Shown one piece after another: positions 43,031-54,443 of a stretch of DNA of 64,000 bases. The notes under the pieces are model-generated. The model was not told the DNA's origin. It did no database searches and saw nothing but the letters and a program-made list of their open reading frames with translations. Every line of letters starts with the position of its first letter. Position 1 is the stretch's first letter. A program made the position numbers and the translations under genes. Source of the DNA: Podocnemis expansa (taxonomy: Eukaryota; Chordata; Testudines; Podocnemididae); contig ML682067.1 in assembly GCA_007922195.1 (NCBI GenBank), forward strand, positions 9,653,007-9,717,006. Direction: 5' to 3'.

Positions 43031-44639
43031 ACTCAGATTTTATCTTTGACATGACAGGAAAATCTGGAAAAGGCACACTCTTACTCTGAACTTGCTTCCT
43101 GCTAACTTTGAGAAAGGAAGGAAGGACCTGCTGGTTCCATACCATATAAGTAATTGCATTTTAGAACTAAGTCTCAGTGATTAATGAATATATCCATCTT
43201 CTCTAGTAACCAAGCCCAGAGATATTTTCAGTTGTAGGTGGCCCCTCAGCTCTATCTTTTTTCACTTTGCTACTCTCCTGGCTTTTATTTATTTGTGTTA
43301 CCATTGCACGTCTGAGCCCAGCTACGTACAACACCTAGCATAGCGGTCCAAACACACAAGAAAATGACAGTTTCTGATCCAGGAAACTTACAATCTTTCC
43401 TTCCCATAAATACAAACTGAAAGACATTGCACATTGCCCAGTCCCAGCAGACTTCGTGGGATAAATGCAGGATTTTAGTCTTGATCTTGTCTTAATCAGC
43501 AATAAATTTAGCATTTTATTTCAACAAAGAGAATGAATAATACTGCCGTCCTCTGCCTCCCAGAACCACATTGCTTTTCAATGAAATGTATAAATTCTAA
43601 TGTACACAGCTCACACAGGTTATCTTCTTTTCATGTTTGTAAGGTTTGCATCTGCCTATGCTATCAGATTGTGAGTGCTCTGGGGTAGGGAATTATTTTT
43701 TGTTTGACATGGATCTTTAGCTGGTCAGAGTCACATGCATATTCCAAACTATAGAGTCTCATTTAAAATCTTTAGTAGCCCCTTCTTTGCTCCATCCCAC
43801 CATCAAGAGGCACTTGTGTTTAGAGGAGAATCTGGCATATTGGTTGTGGATACAGTTAAAGCTATGATACTGATGTGGTGGTAATGGTGTAAATAGGAAT
43901 ATAGGAATCATGCATTTTAATTACTTCTTTGACCCTTGCAGCAGCTGTGGGCCTGGGTCCTAGCTCCAGGCATTGTGATCTGGCACACATGGTCACAGCA
44001 ACACTTAGGTTCAGTGTGTCCTCCCATCTGCAGATGGAAGGGCCACAACCAAACTTACATGGTTGCTATGCTGAGAGAGAAGAGCTGGGCCTAACCCTGT
44101 GAGATAGGAGCTGCCTCTGTGGGATGGATGGAGGATGGCCTTGCTCCATCCCCATCCCTGGGGCTCCTTCTTCTCACTGGGGTGTGCTTGCTCTAGCCTC
44201 TCAGTCCCAGGCTTCTCCTCCTGGGCTTGTTCTTCAGCTCCATCCCCACCGCCCCACCCCCGAGGATCTCCCTTCCTCTCTGGGGTGGGCTTTCTTACCA
44301 TGACCCCTAGGGCCTTCTCTTTTTGGCAGGGTTGGCTTATTCTTCAACAATCCACCCCTTCTGCCCAAGGTTCTCACCCAGCTGTGTTATGAAATTGATT
44401 TTAAAACTTCCATAACACAATTGTAGACTTAAAAACAACGAATTTAGAATAGTAGTAGGATAGGTATTTTTGAAAGGGCAAAGTTTCATGTGCATGTCAT
44501 TAGATGCAGGGTTTGCTATTCTTCAGCTGATTTCTGACACAATAGTGTTCATAACCATGCTATTTGAATTAATTTTGCAAGCTATGATTGCCAAATGCTG
44601 GCAAACCATTTAGAAGAATAGCTTGAGAGACCAGGTGAG
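43031..44639. other. No gene seen; old repeat copy inside
   Basis: At 43285-43400 the ancient repeat of 37.1-38.7 kb recurs (GTACAACACCTAGCATAGCG, GGAAACTTACAATCTTTCC). The rest is unique-looking. ORFs at 44011-44392 on opposite strands overlap and have no recognisable domain. Confidence 0.45.
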
Positions 44640-44782
44640 TGAGGTAATATCTTTTATTGGACCAAATTCTGTTGGTGCAAGGGAAAATATTTTGAGCTAC
44701 ATAGAGCTCATAAGGAATACCAGAAGAAGAGCTCTTTGCAGCTCAAAAACTTGTTTCTTCTACCAACAAATGTTGGTCCAGT
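44640..44782. mobile_element. Second-family PLE tail as a hairpin
   Basis: GAGGTAATATCTTTTATTGG, ACCAAATTCTGTTGGTG and AAAATATTTTGAGCTAC are followed by the inverted GCAGCTCAAAAACTTG, CTACCAACAAATGTTGGTCC. The hairpin ends where DIRS copy 3 begins. Confidence 0.55.
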
Positions 44783-45146
44783 AACAGTGGGTTACGTGCA
44801 ATAACCGTCCTTCTTCGAGATGGGCTTCTCACATACATTCAGTTACAGGTATCTACGTGCCACAGCACATGGATGGCCAGAATGCTTTTGCCCTCGCCTG
44901 TCAGAGCAGGGTGAGTGGCCAACATTCCCTCTGTGCTGCATACTCGGCTATATATGTGACCCGGACCCTGACCCTCCTCAGACTCTTCTTTTCACCAACT
45001 CTGAGTATCAGGGATGGAGGGAGGGATCTGGATGTATGTGAGCAGCCCATCTTGAAGAAGGATGGTTACTGCAGATAACCCACCGTTCTTCTTTGAGCAC
45101 TGTTCACATCATTCAGTTACAGGTGATTGCTAGCCGTACCCAGGAG

Positions 45147-46313
45147 TTACAACTTACCCACTTTGAGCATGGCCCTGCCCAATGCAGCGTCATCATATGC
45201 CTGTTGGATGACTGTGTAGTGCATCATGAAGGTGTGTATTGACAACCATGTTGCTGCTCTGCAGATCTCCTGAATTGGGACCTGTGCCAGGAGGGCCTTT
45301 GAGGACCCTTGCGCTGTGGTTGAGTGCACTCTGACCCTCCCAGGGAGGGGCATATTTGACCTTTTGTAGCAGTCTTTGATACAGTTCACTATCCATGCCA
45401 AAATGCACTGAGTTTTCACTGGCTGCCCTCTTTTACATAATCCTCGACTGCAACGAATAGCTAGGATGTCTTGCGGAATGGGCAGATGCGATCAATATAG
45501 ATCAGGAGGGCCCTCCTGCAGTCTAACGTGTGCCATTTCTTCTGGTTCTTTGTAACCTGAGGATCTGGGAAGAACACTGCTAGACAGATGTCCTGGTTTA
45601 GATGGAAAGGAGAGGCCACCTTGGGGAGAAAAGCTGGGTGTGGATGAAGAAGCACCTTGTCTATAAAGAACCTTGTGTATTGGGGCTCTGAGGAGAGGGC
45701 CTTCAGCTCCAAATCCTGTTTAGCTGAGGTTATGGCTACCAGGAAGGCAACCTTCCAGAATAGAACCAATGGAGTGCAAAAATCTAAGGGTTCATAAGGT
45801 GGTTCTGTTAAGGCACAAAGCACCACACTCAAGTCCCACTATGGGGTAGGATCTCTGGGTTGCAGGTAGATCCCCTCAATCCCTTTCAGGAACTTGGTGG
45901 CAGTGGGATGGGAGAAAACTGGGACCCTTTCCACCTTCTCCTGGAGGGTCAAGATTGCAGTCAAGTGTACCGTGAGAGAGAGGGTCAAAAGGCCCCTTTC
46001 TTTAAGGTCCAGGAGGTAGTCAGGTACAGACTGGATTGGGGCTGACTCAGAGGTTATCCCTCTATCCCAGGACCAGAGGGAGAACCACTTCCATTTGTAG
46101 GTGTAAGTTGCCCTGGTGGAGGGTCTTGTGCTACCAATCAGTACCCTCCTAACCCTCGCTGAGCAATGCCGCTCAGTCTTGCTTGGCCACGCAGCCTGCA
46201 AGCTGTCAGGTGCAGCACACAGTTGGTCGAGTGACATAGGTGGACTGCATCCTGTGTTAGCAGGTCCACCTTGTGTTGGAGCTGAAAGGGAGTGGCTATG
46301 GATAAGTCCTAGA
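45147..46313 (-). pseudogene. DIRS tyrosine recombinase, copy 3
   Basis: The N-terminal part (46313-45840) reads RRVLIGSTRPSTRATYTYKW and PDYLLDLKERGLLTLSL. The catalytic part (45832-45461) reads FWKVAFLVAITSAKQDLELK, where the catalytic Arg of the usual SARRVGE-like box is lost. The C-terminus (45419-45147) reads EICRAATWLSIHTFMMHYTV with Arg, His and the Tyr nucleophile. The domain is in three frames. It is the most complete recombinase here but has lost the first active-site residue. Confidence 0.75.
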
Positions 46314-47152
46314 GGGTATGTCCACACACACTCCTTATTTCGAAACAACAGAGGTTGTTTCGAAATAAGGAGTGCCATGGCCACACGACGCACGGCCATT
46401 TCGAAAGAAGCAAACCGCTTCTTTCGAAATGGCCATGGTCTTTGCGAAATAACTTAAACCTAGTTACCTGTCGAAACAGGGTTGTTTCGAAACAGAGGTT
46501 TCGAAACAGCCCTGTTCGGACATGTTGTTTCGGAACAAAGTGTTCCGAGACAACATGTGCCCCTCCTCCCAGGGTGCTAAGCCCCCTGCTGGTGCGTCAG
46601 GCCGGGGATTCCTGAGGGCGTTTTGGGGGGTGGGGGGGATGCCCTGACACGCCCCCTGCTGGCGTGTCAGGCCGGGGATTCCGGCCCGCGCTTACTCCGG
46701 CCCCGGCAGCGGCGGGCTGCAGCCGCGCGCCTCCAGGTTGGGGGGCAGCCGGGGCTTTAAAGCCCCTGGGGTGAAGTGCCCCGCTGCCCGCTCCTGGCGG
46801 GTGCTTGCAGGGGGCTGCATGCACCCGGCAGGTGAGGCGCGGTGCCTGCAGTCCCTTGCAGGTACTGGCGGAGTGAGGCGCAGCCCTGCGCCTGACTCCG
46901 CCGGTGTCTGCAGCCCTCTGCAGGCACCCATGGGATGCAGTGCCCCTCTGCACTGCACCCTGTGGGTGCCTGCAGTCCCCTCCGCAGGCGAAATAGCAGG
47001 TCCACACTGTGGACCTGCTATTTCACTCCCTTATTTCGCGGACATGGTTTTTGTCCAGCGAAATAAGTTGTTTCGAAATAACATATTATTTCGAAACAGC
47101 TTGTTTCGAAACGTGTTGTTTCGAAACAAGCACTCCCCGTGTAGACATAGCC
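46314..47152. mobile_element. GGCTATGTC-type element, TSD AGA, inside DIRS copy 3
   Basis: Ends are GGGTATGTCCACACACAC and CGTGTAGACATAGCC. AGA lies on both sides (46311-46313, 47153-47155). The arms are rich in TTTCGAAATAAGG and TTTCGAAACA; the core (46560-46990) is GC-rich with CTGCAGGGGGC repeats. It is the least decayed member of the family in the window. Confidence 0.85.
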
Positions 47153-47227
47153 AGAGTGTTGAATACCAGGGCTGTCTGGGCCAGGCTGGAGCTATCAATA
47201 TTATGTTTGCTCTGTCCTTCCGTATTT

Positions 47228-48740
47228 TCAGGAGGACCCTGTGATCAGAGGGATTGGGGGAAACACATACATCAGTGCCTCCCCCATGGGATAAGGAAGG
47301 CATCTGATATTGACCCCTTTTCCCATCCCCTGAGGGAACAGAAATGTGGACACTTCCAGTTCTGGCGTGTCATGAATAGGTCCGTATGGGGTGTGTCCCA
47401 TAGCTTGAATATGTAACTCACTGTTTCTGCATGCATGGACCACTTGTGGTGTGAGAGAAATTCCCTGCTCAGTGAGTCTGGTATGTTGTTGCTTGCCCCA
47501 GGCAAGTGAGCCACCACTGGGGTAAAGCTGTGCTTCAGGGCCAGTTCCCGGAGGTTGAAAGCCTCCCTGCAAAGGGCAGGGGAGCAGGCCCCCCCCCCTC
47601 TTGTTGGTTCGTATAGAGCATGGTGAGTGTATTGTCCGTTAGGACCTGGACTGTATTTCCTTTCACCATGTCCAGAAAAGCCTCACATGCTAGATGAATT
47701 GCCCTGAGTTCTTTTATATTGATGTGTAGGGAGCTGTCCTTGGGTGGCTGGGTCCCTTACATCAATAGGCCCCCTGAGATATGGGCTCCCCAACCCTTGT
47801 CTGAGGTGTCAGTGATCAGGGTCACTGACAGATTGGAGGTTTTGAAGGGGATCCCCCCAAGAGCAAACTGGGGTCCCACCAGATCTTCAGTGTTTTCTGG
47901 ACCTTGGGTGGGATGGAAAACACCTTGTTCAGAGGGTGCTGGTGAGGGTGAAAGACCAAGGCTAAACAGAGCTGGAAGGGTCTCATTTGCAGGTGAGCCA
48001 TTCTTATCACCAATGTGGAGGCCGCCACATAGCCCAAGAGCCGAAGACAGCATCTGGCCATGGTGATGGGAGTACCATTGAGGTCTGAAATGATGGTGCA
48101 AATGGACTGAAACCTTGACGGATGCCTTCCCTTTTACTGAGTCCAGAAGGGCCCCTATAAACTCTATTCTTTTCAGGGAGAACTTGGATTTTTCTAAGTT
48201 TATACGGAGACCCAGCCTTTTGCACAGGCATTTGGTTAGCTTCATGCTCTGCTGCAATGGGTGTTTGGACCTTCCCTTTATTACCCAGTCATTGAGGTAG
48301 GGGTATGTCCTTACACCTTGTTTTCTTAGATGAGCTGCTACAGCCACCAGGTACTTGGTGGATACCCTAAGGGTCAGGGATAGACCAAATGGAAGTGAGG
48401 TGAACTGGAAGTCTCCCTCCCCCCCCCCCCCCCCTCCACAAAGCTGAGGAATCTTCTGTGCTCATGTCTTATAGCTACGTGAAAGTAAGCATCCTTGAGC
48501 TGGAGGGCTGTAAACCAGAACCCTGGGTCTAAAGCCGGGATAATTTGTCAGAGGGAAACCACATGGAACTTTATTCTCCTTAAATGTGTGTTTAAGGCTC
48601 TGAGGTCCAGGAATGCTCTCAAGTCCCCTTTCAGCTATGGAACCAGAAAATAACAGGAGTAGAACCCCTTTCCCCGTTCTTTTTTGAGAACTCTTTCCTT
48701 TGCCCCTAGGGATAACAGTTTTTTGCATTCCCTCCATAGC
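47228..48740 (-). pseudogene. DIRS reverse transcriptase and RNase H, copy 3
   Basis: On the minus strand, 48347-47757 is a 196-codon open frame with YLNDWVIKGRS (motif C; the first catalytic Asp is Asn), RIEFIGALLDSV, and then the RNase H start LITDTSDKGWGAHISGG. The upstream palm (48740-48350) is frameshifted around a C run at 48418-48436. The RNase H C-terminal part is at 47572-47228 in other frames. The N for D change alone would inactivate the RT. Confidence 0.8.
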
Positions 48741-48746
48741 AGCAGG

Positions 48747-51213
48747 TCATGAGATAAGTCCCTGAGTCTTGAGTGAGGGTGCAGTTTTCTGTCCCAGGGT
48801 TTGAATTTGAATTGGATGGAGTATCCCCTGGATACTGTGTCTAGTATCCAGTGGCCTGATGTGATGGTGGCCCACTGACGTAGAAATGCGTATAGTCTGT
48901 CTCTGAAGAGTAGGGGCTGCTGGATAGAAGTGGGGGCAGCCCTCTGGTAAGGAGTCAGAATCTCTGCCTCTGACTGGCAGAGCAGGGGCTGCCACCTCCC
49001 TAGCAGGGTGTCTGCGAGGACAGTTGAGGCCTAGAGCCCCTCCCTCCCCAGCCTCTGTCTCTGTCAAGGCCCCTGTACTGGTGCTGAGGTTGTAAGACTG
49101 CTGGCACAACCCGTGATGTTGTTGCTGCTGCTGCTGCTGCTGTTGGTGCTGCTGCTGGGTCTGCTGTGGCCTGAAAGAGCATCTGCCCACTTGGGGCGTG
49201 TACATGCCTAAAGACATGAGGGTGGCCCTAGATTCCTTCACACCATGCAGCCTGGAATCCATAGATTCCGCGAATAACTTCTGTCCCTTGAAGGGGAGAT
49301 CTGGTATGGCTTGCTGCATTTGGGGAGACAGGCCGGACCGTTGTAGCCTGTAAGCCCTCCTCACAGCAACAGCTGAGGCTACACCCTGGCTGGCCATATC
49401 TGAGGCACCCCAGGAGGTCATGAGGGCATCATGTGAAGCCAGCAAGCCCGCTTCCACCAATGTTTCATAGTCCCTGAGGTGCTCTCAAGGGACTAAATCT
49501 TGGACCCCCTCCATGGACTTCCATAGATTAAAAAGGTATTGTCTGATAAGCACCTGGTAGTTGGCAATATGGAGTTGGAGGTCCAAGGTGGAGTAAACCT
49601 TCCTCCCAAAGAGGCCCAGTCTTTTAGCCTCTTTGTTTTTCAGGGTGAAGGCTGGCTGTCCCTGTCTCTCCTTTTGGCTGACAGCATGAACCCCTAGGGA
49701 CCCAGCTATGGGATGATTAAAGAGGAACGCAGACTTCTTAGGTGGTATGTGATATTTGCGTTTCACAGTTTTGGAGACTAGCAGTATGGAGGACGGGGTC
49801 TGCCAGTGTGCCTTGGCAATTTAGTGTACAGCCTTGTGAAGCAGCACCGAGACTCTGGCTGGGGGAGCCACATCACCCACATCAGAGAGGGGGTTCCAAG
49901 TCCTGTCTGATGACCTCTCAGGTTTAAATTTGCTGCCATATGACATAGGGCGTCTTTGTGGGCATGAGGGTAATCCCTATATGTCAGGGGTCTAGGATAT
50001 GTGGCTTCATCTGGGAAGGAAGACGTAAGGACCCTTGATCTACTGTGCTGGGATCTGTCAGTGCTGGGGTCAGATTCTTCCTCAGAAACCCCAGGGGAGT
50101 GAGAGGGTCTAGAGGAAGGAGATCTGGAAGAGCCCGGTGTTAGGGACTCATCCTGTGAGGGCCAGTCCAGCCATTGGCTGGACCATTCCCTGAACAAACA
50201 CGGTGCCGATTCTCGGCACATTGCGGAACAGCCCATATTGCGGTGCTGATCTGTGCTGTGCAGGCTATGCAATTGGTTCTCACCCCTAGTCGGTGCTGTG
50301 GAGGCAGAATGGGGTGAGGTTGGTGCTGAGGTGGCCGGCACCAGGGAGTCAGTATTGGGGGGGGCCCATGTTGCAGTGGTGTTGGTGACTGCTTGGGCCG
50401 ATGCTTTCCTGCTGGCTTTGTGGGTGCCAGGGTCAGTGCCGGAGATGATGGAGAGCGTCAGTGCCATGGTTCAGTGCCAGAGGTGTCAGAGGAGGCAGAT
50501 CTGGACCTTGTACATCTGGAGCCTTGCGAGGGAGGAAGGGAGTGCTCTCACTAGGTTTCTGGGGAAAAGGTTGGGTACTCCCCTTCCTCCTCATGTTCAG
50601 GTTCAGAACTTCGTGGGGATGACCCCAGTGCTGGAGTAGCCTTTAATGGAGTAGATGGACTTCTACTCCACCTCTGTGCCAGTGATGGACCATGCTCCGA
50701 GGCTGCCCATGCCTTTGATAAGAAGGCACGCTTGCCCCAAGGATTGGTGGGCTTGGGAGGCATAGGAGTTGGCAGTTGGAGAAGGGCCTTTGCCGCCTCA
50801 AAGGCCTCTGGCGTTGATGGCACAGGTAACTGCTCTGGACTCTTCCCCTGGGAAGGGAGTGGTAGTGGGCAGCTTGAGCGGCACTGGTGTGTCGGTGCCG
50901 AGTCCTACCCCAAGTGCGATTTCTTTTGTTCCATTGGGGAGCGGCACCGAGGAGGCTCTGGTGCCCACTTGGCATGTGGTGCCAACAGTTCCTTGAGCGC
51001 CCCAGATGTGCTGGCGGTTGGCTGCAGTGCCTGCTGCAAGGCCTTAGTACACAGCCTTTGCTCTCTGTCCTTTTGTGTCCTTCGTTTGAAGGAGTAACAG
51101 ATAGAGCATTTATCAGCCCGGTAGGTCTCTCCCAGGCATTTTAGGCACTTCTTGTGGGGGTGTCTCAGTGGGAAGGCCTTGCTGCAGCCAGTGCAAGGTT
51201 TGAAGCCAGGCAT
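48747..51213 (-). pseudogene. DIRS gag, copy 3
   Basis: It begins at 51213 with MPGFKPCTGCSKAFPL, then HKKCLKCLGE and KCSICYSFKRRTQKDRE, the Cys/His module intact. A Ser/Pro-rich middle (50975-49778, broken) follows. The capsid-like part (49460 on) reads MVEAGLLASHDALMTSWGAS and MQQAIPDLPFKGQKLFAESM. A Gln/His run (QQHQQQQQQQQQHHG, about 49165-49100) comes from a CAG/CAA repeat. The frame breaks several times. Confidence 0.75.
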
Positions 51214-51744
51214 GGTAGGCAGCAGATAAGAGCGATGTTTGGGCTGTGGTTGTTGAGTGGACTCAGTGGAAACACTGGATCATGGTGGGATGATGTCCAC
51301 AAAGAGATCTTCTAATCTGAATGGTTTATAAACCAGCACTTGCACAATTGTAATAGGGGGTTGTTCCAGTACCGGCATTGAGGGTGGAAGGAAGGAACTG
51401 AGGAGGGTCACGGTCAGGGTTATATACACATAGCTGCGTACGCAGAACAAAGGAGAAGTTGGTCACTGACCCTGCTCGGACAGGCTAGGGCAAAAGCTTT
51501 CCAGCCAACCATGTGCTCGCTCCAGCAAGTAGCCACCTGTAACTGAATGATGTGAGCAGCGCTCGAAGAAGAAAAATAGTTCCTCACCCATTTTGTCTCT
51601 GTCATATCTTGGGACCAACAAGGCTGCAGCACTGCAAACAAAAATAATTCGGTAAGACTGAATTGGACCTTTAAGAACCACTTTGCATTCTCAGATTAAG
51701 TCCCCTTACTTAATTATGCTTATATGGAGGACAATGCCTTGGTG

Positions 51745-52680
51745 CAGGTGTTCCCAACCTTCTCAAAGTTGGGGACTCCTTCCCATCCTCCAAAATTTTT
51801 GTGGGCCCCCCCGATCCTTGAAGGTATCTGCACCACTGTGCAGCGGCAGCGCCACTGAATGGGGGGGGGGGCGCCATGGCAATGTAGGGGGCTCCCCAGT
51901 GAAATCCTGCCCCTGTCGCAGAGAGCATGCTGCCAGATTTGTGCCCCACCACAGAACAGAAGAATTGTGGCGGGGAAAGCTCCCTGGCAGAATCCTGCCC
52001 CCGTTGCAGAGCTGCAGCAGGGGGTGGGGGGACACCAGCAGAAGCGGCAGCACTGTGGCAAGTTTTGGCCCCAAGTCTCCCCACCCCCATTCCCTATCCC
52101 CTCTCCTCCTGTCCTGCCACCAGCTTCCCCTGCTGCCCAGGCTGCACCCCCCCACCCCAGTCCTGCTCCCTTCCCTTGCTGCTGGAGCCATGAGTAGGGT
52201 TACCAGATACCAAAGCATGGAAAGGAGGACAGGGAAGAATGAAAAGGAGGACACTGTAGGATACATGGAGAAAGTTGTAGTATTAATGTAATATTCTTCA
52301 GTTTTTAGGGGGCCCTGGAATGCTACCCCCTAAAAATAGGGTATTCCAGGTGTTCCAGCATACTTTAACCCCCGTAAGTAAAAAGCCAGACAAAATCATG
52401 TATTTTTAAAATGCCTAGAGGACGGAGGACATGAAAATAAAAAGGAGGACATGTCCTTTTGCCTGACATCTTGTAACCCTAGCTATGAGCAGCCATGCCA
52501 TAGGCTTGCTTGCTCCCTGAGCAAGCTCAGTCCAGCACTGGAGTTTTAAAAACTCCCAGCCTGTGGCAGAGCAGCTCCTTCCTAGAGTCATCGAGCCCCA
52601 GCTCCCAGCCTGTCCGCAGACCCCCTGGAGTAATTCTGCGGGCCCCCAGGGGTCCGTGGACCACAGGTTGGGAACAACTG
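51745..52680. mobile_element. hAT element (CAGNGTTCCCAACCT) carrying a TA-flanked MITE
   Basis: Ends are CAGGTGTTCCCAACC and GGTTGGGAACAACTG. Flanks are CCTTGGTG / CCTCAGTG (6 of 8). The GC-rich interior has overlapping false ORFs. A 283-bp TA element sits at 52197-52479. Confidence 0.75.
52197..52479. mobile_element. TA-flanked MITE inside a hAT element
   Basis: Starts GGGTTACCAGATACC and ends CATCTTGTAACCC. TA lies on both sides. It has the same orientation as 10381-10665. Confidence 0.8.
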
Positions 52681-53159
52681 CCTCAGTGAGCTTAGCTAGA
52701 AAAAAGTTTAAGCACCTCTGACTGCCAAAGGCTAGCTGAAAAGCTTGTGGAGTCATTGTTTTGATTTAGTAGTAAAACCTGTTTTTATTACTCAGCTTGA
52801 AGTCCTGAGGACAACCCAAATTCCTGCAACACTGAGCTTTCAATAAGCCACTGTTTACTCTACTGTGCTGTCAATAAGGTGTTATTACTTTACCTGCAAG
52901 ATAAGAAAGGATTTTCTGGTTGCTCTAGTTAGGAACAGTGAATGTCTTTTCTTTCCAACTCACTGGGAACAAAATAGGGAGAGTGCCCCACAAGGAAAAC
53001 TGATAAAATTATTCTTGGGGGTTTATGTCTTTCAATTAAACTTTTTAAGATTTCAAGTTGCATGATTTCTCTTAATTTACAAAAAAAAGGCTCTTAGCAT
53101 AGAACAATTATATAACATGTAATATTACAGGAAACGTGAGTTATGCTGTAACAGGACTA
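52681..53159. other. No gene seen
   Basis: AT-rich spacer without frames or recognised repeat. Confidence 0.4.
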
Positions 53160-53425
53160 AGGTTACCAGATGTCAGGCAAAAGGAGGACATGTCCTTCTT
53201 TTTACCTTCACATCTTCTGTCCAGAAGGCGTTTTAAAACTACTTGATTTTGTCTGCCTTTTTACTTACTGGGGTTAAAGTATGCTGGAATACCCCAGAAC
53301 ACTCCAGGGCCCCCTAAAAAACAGAAGAATATTACATTAACACTACATTTTCTACATGCTTCCTCCAATGTCCCCCTTTTCTTACTTCGCTGTCCTCTTT
53401 TACATGCTTTGGTATCTGGTAACCC
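53160..53425. mobile_element. TA-flanked MITE, inverted orientation
   Basis: Starts AGGTTACCAGATGTC and ends GTATCTGGTAACCC, with TA at 53158-53159 and 53426-53427. It is reversed relative to the 10.4- and 52.2-kb copies. Confidence 0.8.
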
Positions 53426-53436
53426 TAAACAGGTAG

Positions 53437-53460
53437 GGTGTGTGTGTGTGTGTGTGTGTT
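53437..53460. repeat. (TG)n microsatellite
   Basis: About 11-12 uninterrupted GT repeats following GGTAGGG. Confidence 0.9.
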
Positions 53461-53655
53461 TAAAACAAACAAGCAGACAAACTACTAAAGATATATAAAG
53501 CAAGAGCTATTTTGCCATTTGGGGCGAAAAAAGCTCTCCTAGTTTTTATTTGAGTGCTGCTTGGATACATTCAGAAATAGGTGTCGCTGCGCCAGATTGG
53601 TCGGAACTTTTTGCCCTAGCCTGTCAGAAGAGGGCAGGCGCCCACTGCTCCCCAT

Positions 53656-54201
53656 GGCTATGTCCACACACAAGCACTTGTTTCGCAGCCTGGATGGGGG
53701 GCAGAGCCCTGGGGGGGTGCCCCAGCTGGCTTCCCCCCGCTCCCCTTTGCCGGGGGCAGGGGGGTGAAGGGGGCTGAGGCTCCCATTTCCCCCCCCAGCT
53801 CTCAGCAAGGGGAAGCGGGGGAAAGGCAGCTGGGGCACCCTCCGACCCCCTACACTTCACTCAGCACCCTGGCCAGGGAGATGCACCCTGGCCAGGGTGC
53901 TGGGGGGGGTGGGACCCCCCCGCCAGAGTGCTATGCACTCTTGGAGGAAGGTCCTTGTTATTTCGAAACAATCCTTGTTTCGGAATAACATGTCCAAATG
54001 GCTTTATTTCAAAACAACTGGTTTCGAAATAACCCTCCTTTTGAAAGCAAAGTGATTTAAGCTGTTTCGAAAAGAGGGCTCTTGTTTCCAAACGAGGAGC
54101 TCCCTCCTTTCAAAACAAGAAAATGTCGTGTGGACATAGCAACTTTTATTTCAAAACAACCCAGTGTTGTTTTGAAATAAAAGCCCTGTGTGAACATACC
54201 C
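53656..54201. mobile_element. GGCTATGTC-type element, TSD CAT, inside DIRS copy 4
   Basis: Ends are GGCTATGTCCACACAC and GTGTGAACATACCC. CAT is duplicated (53653-53655, 54202-54204). It lies between the terminal repeat and the TATA-like word of the DIRS. The arms have TTTCGAAATAAC words and the core is GC-rich. Confidence 0.8.
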
Positions 54202-54443
54202 CATGGCTATATATGTGGCCGCTGCCTGGCCCCTCCCCAGTTTAATTTCTTCCACCTTTGCAGAACTTCGTGGAATTTCTTCGCCTTCGTGGAACTGCCC
54301 GCTCCTTGCTTTCCAAGGAGCATGTCCATTGTTTTACTGTATGAGCCTCTCACCTGACTGGGAGAACCTATTTGTGGACGTAGTCCCCCCCGAAGAAAGT
54401 CTCCTTTTCTGGGCCAAAGCACTGTGCTCCATTGTTGTCCGCC

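Larger units (their letters stand above)
44783..51575 (-). mobile_element. DIRS retrotransposon copy 3 (nearly full length)
   Basis: The 3' end lies at 44783-45125 (terminal repeat plus internal complementary region TTTGAGCACTGTTCACATC). The 5' end is at 51420-51575 (CCACCTGTAACTGAATGATG, GAGCAGCGCTCGAAGAAG). Gag, RT, RNase H and recombinase follow in order on the minus strand. An 839-bp GGCTATGTC element sits between RNase H and recombinase. Without it the copy is about 5.95 kb. Confidence 0.85.

Noticed and set aside
50253..51144. Plus-strand frames of 75-128 codons
   Set aside because: Shadows of the minus-strand DIRS gag.
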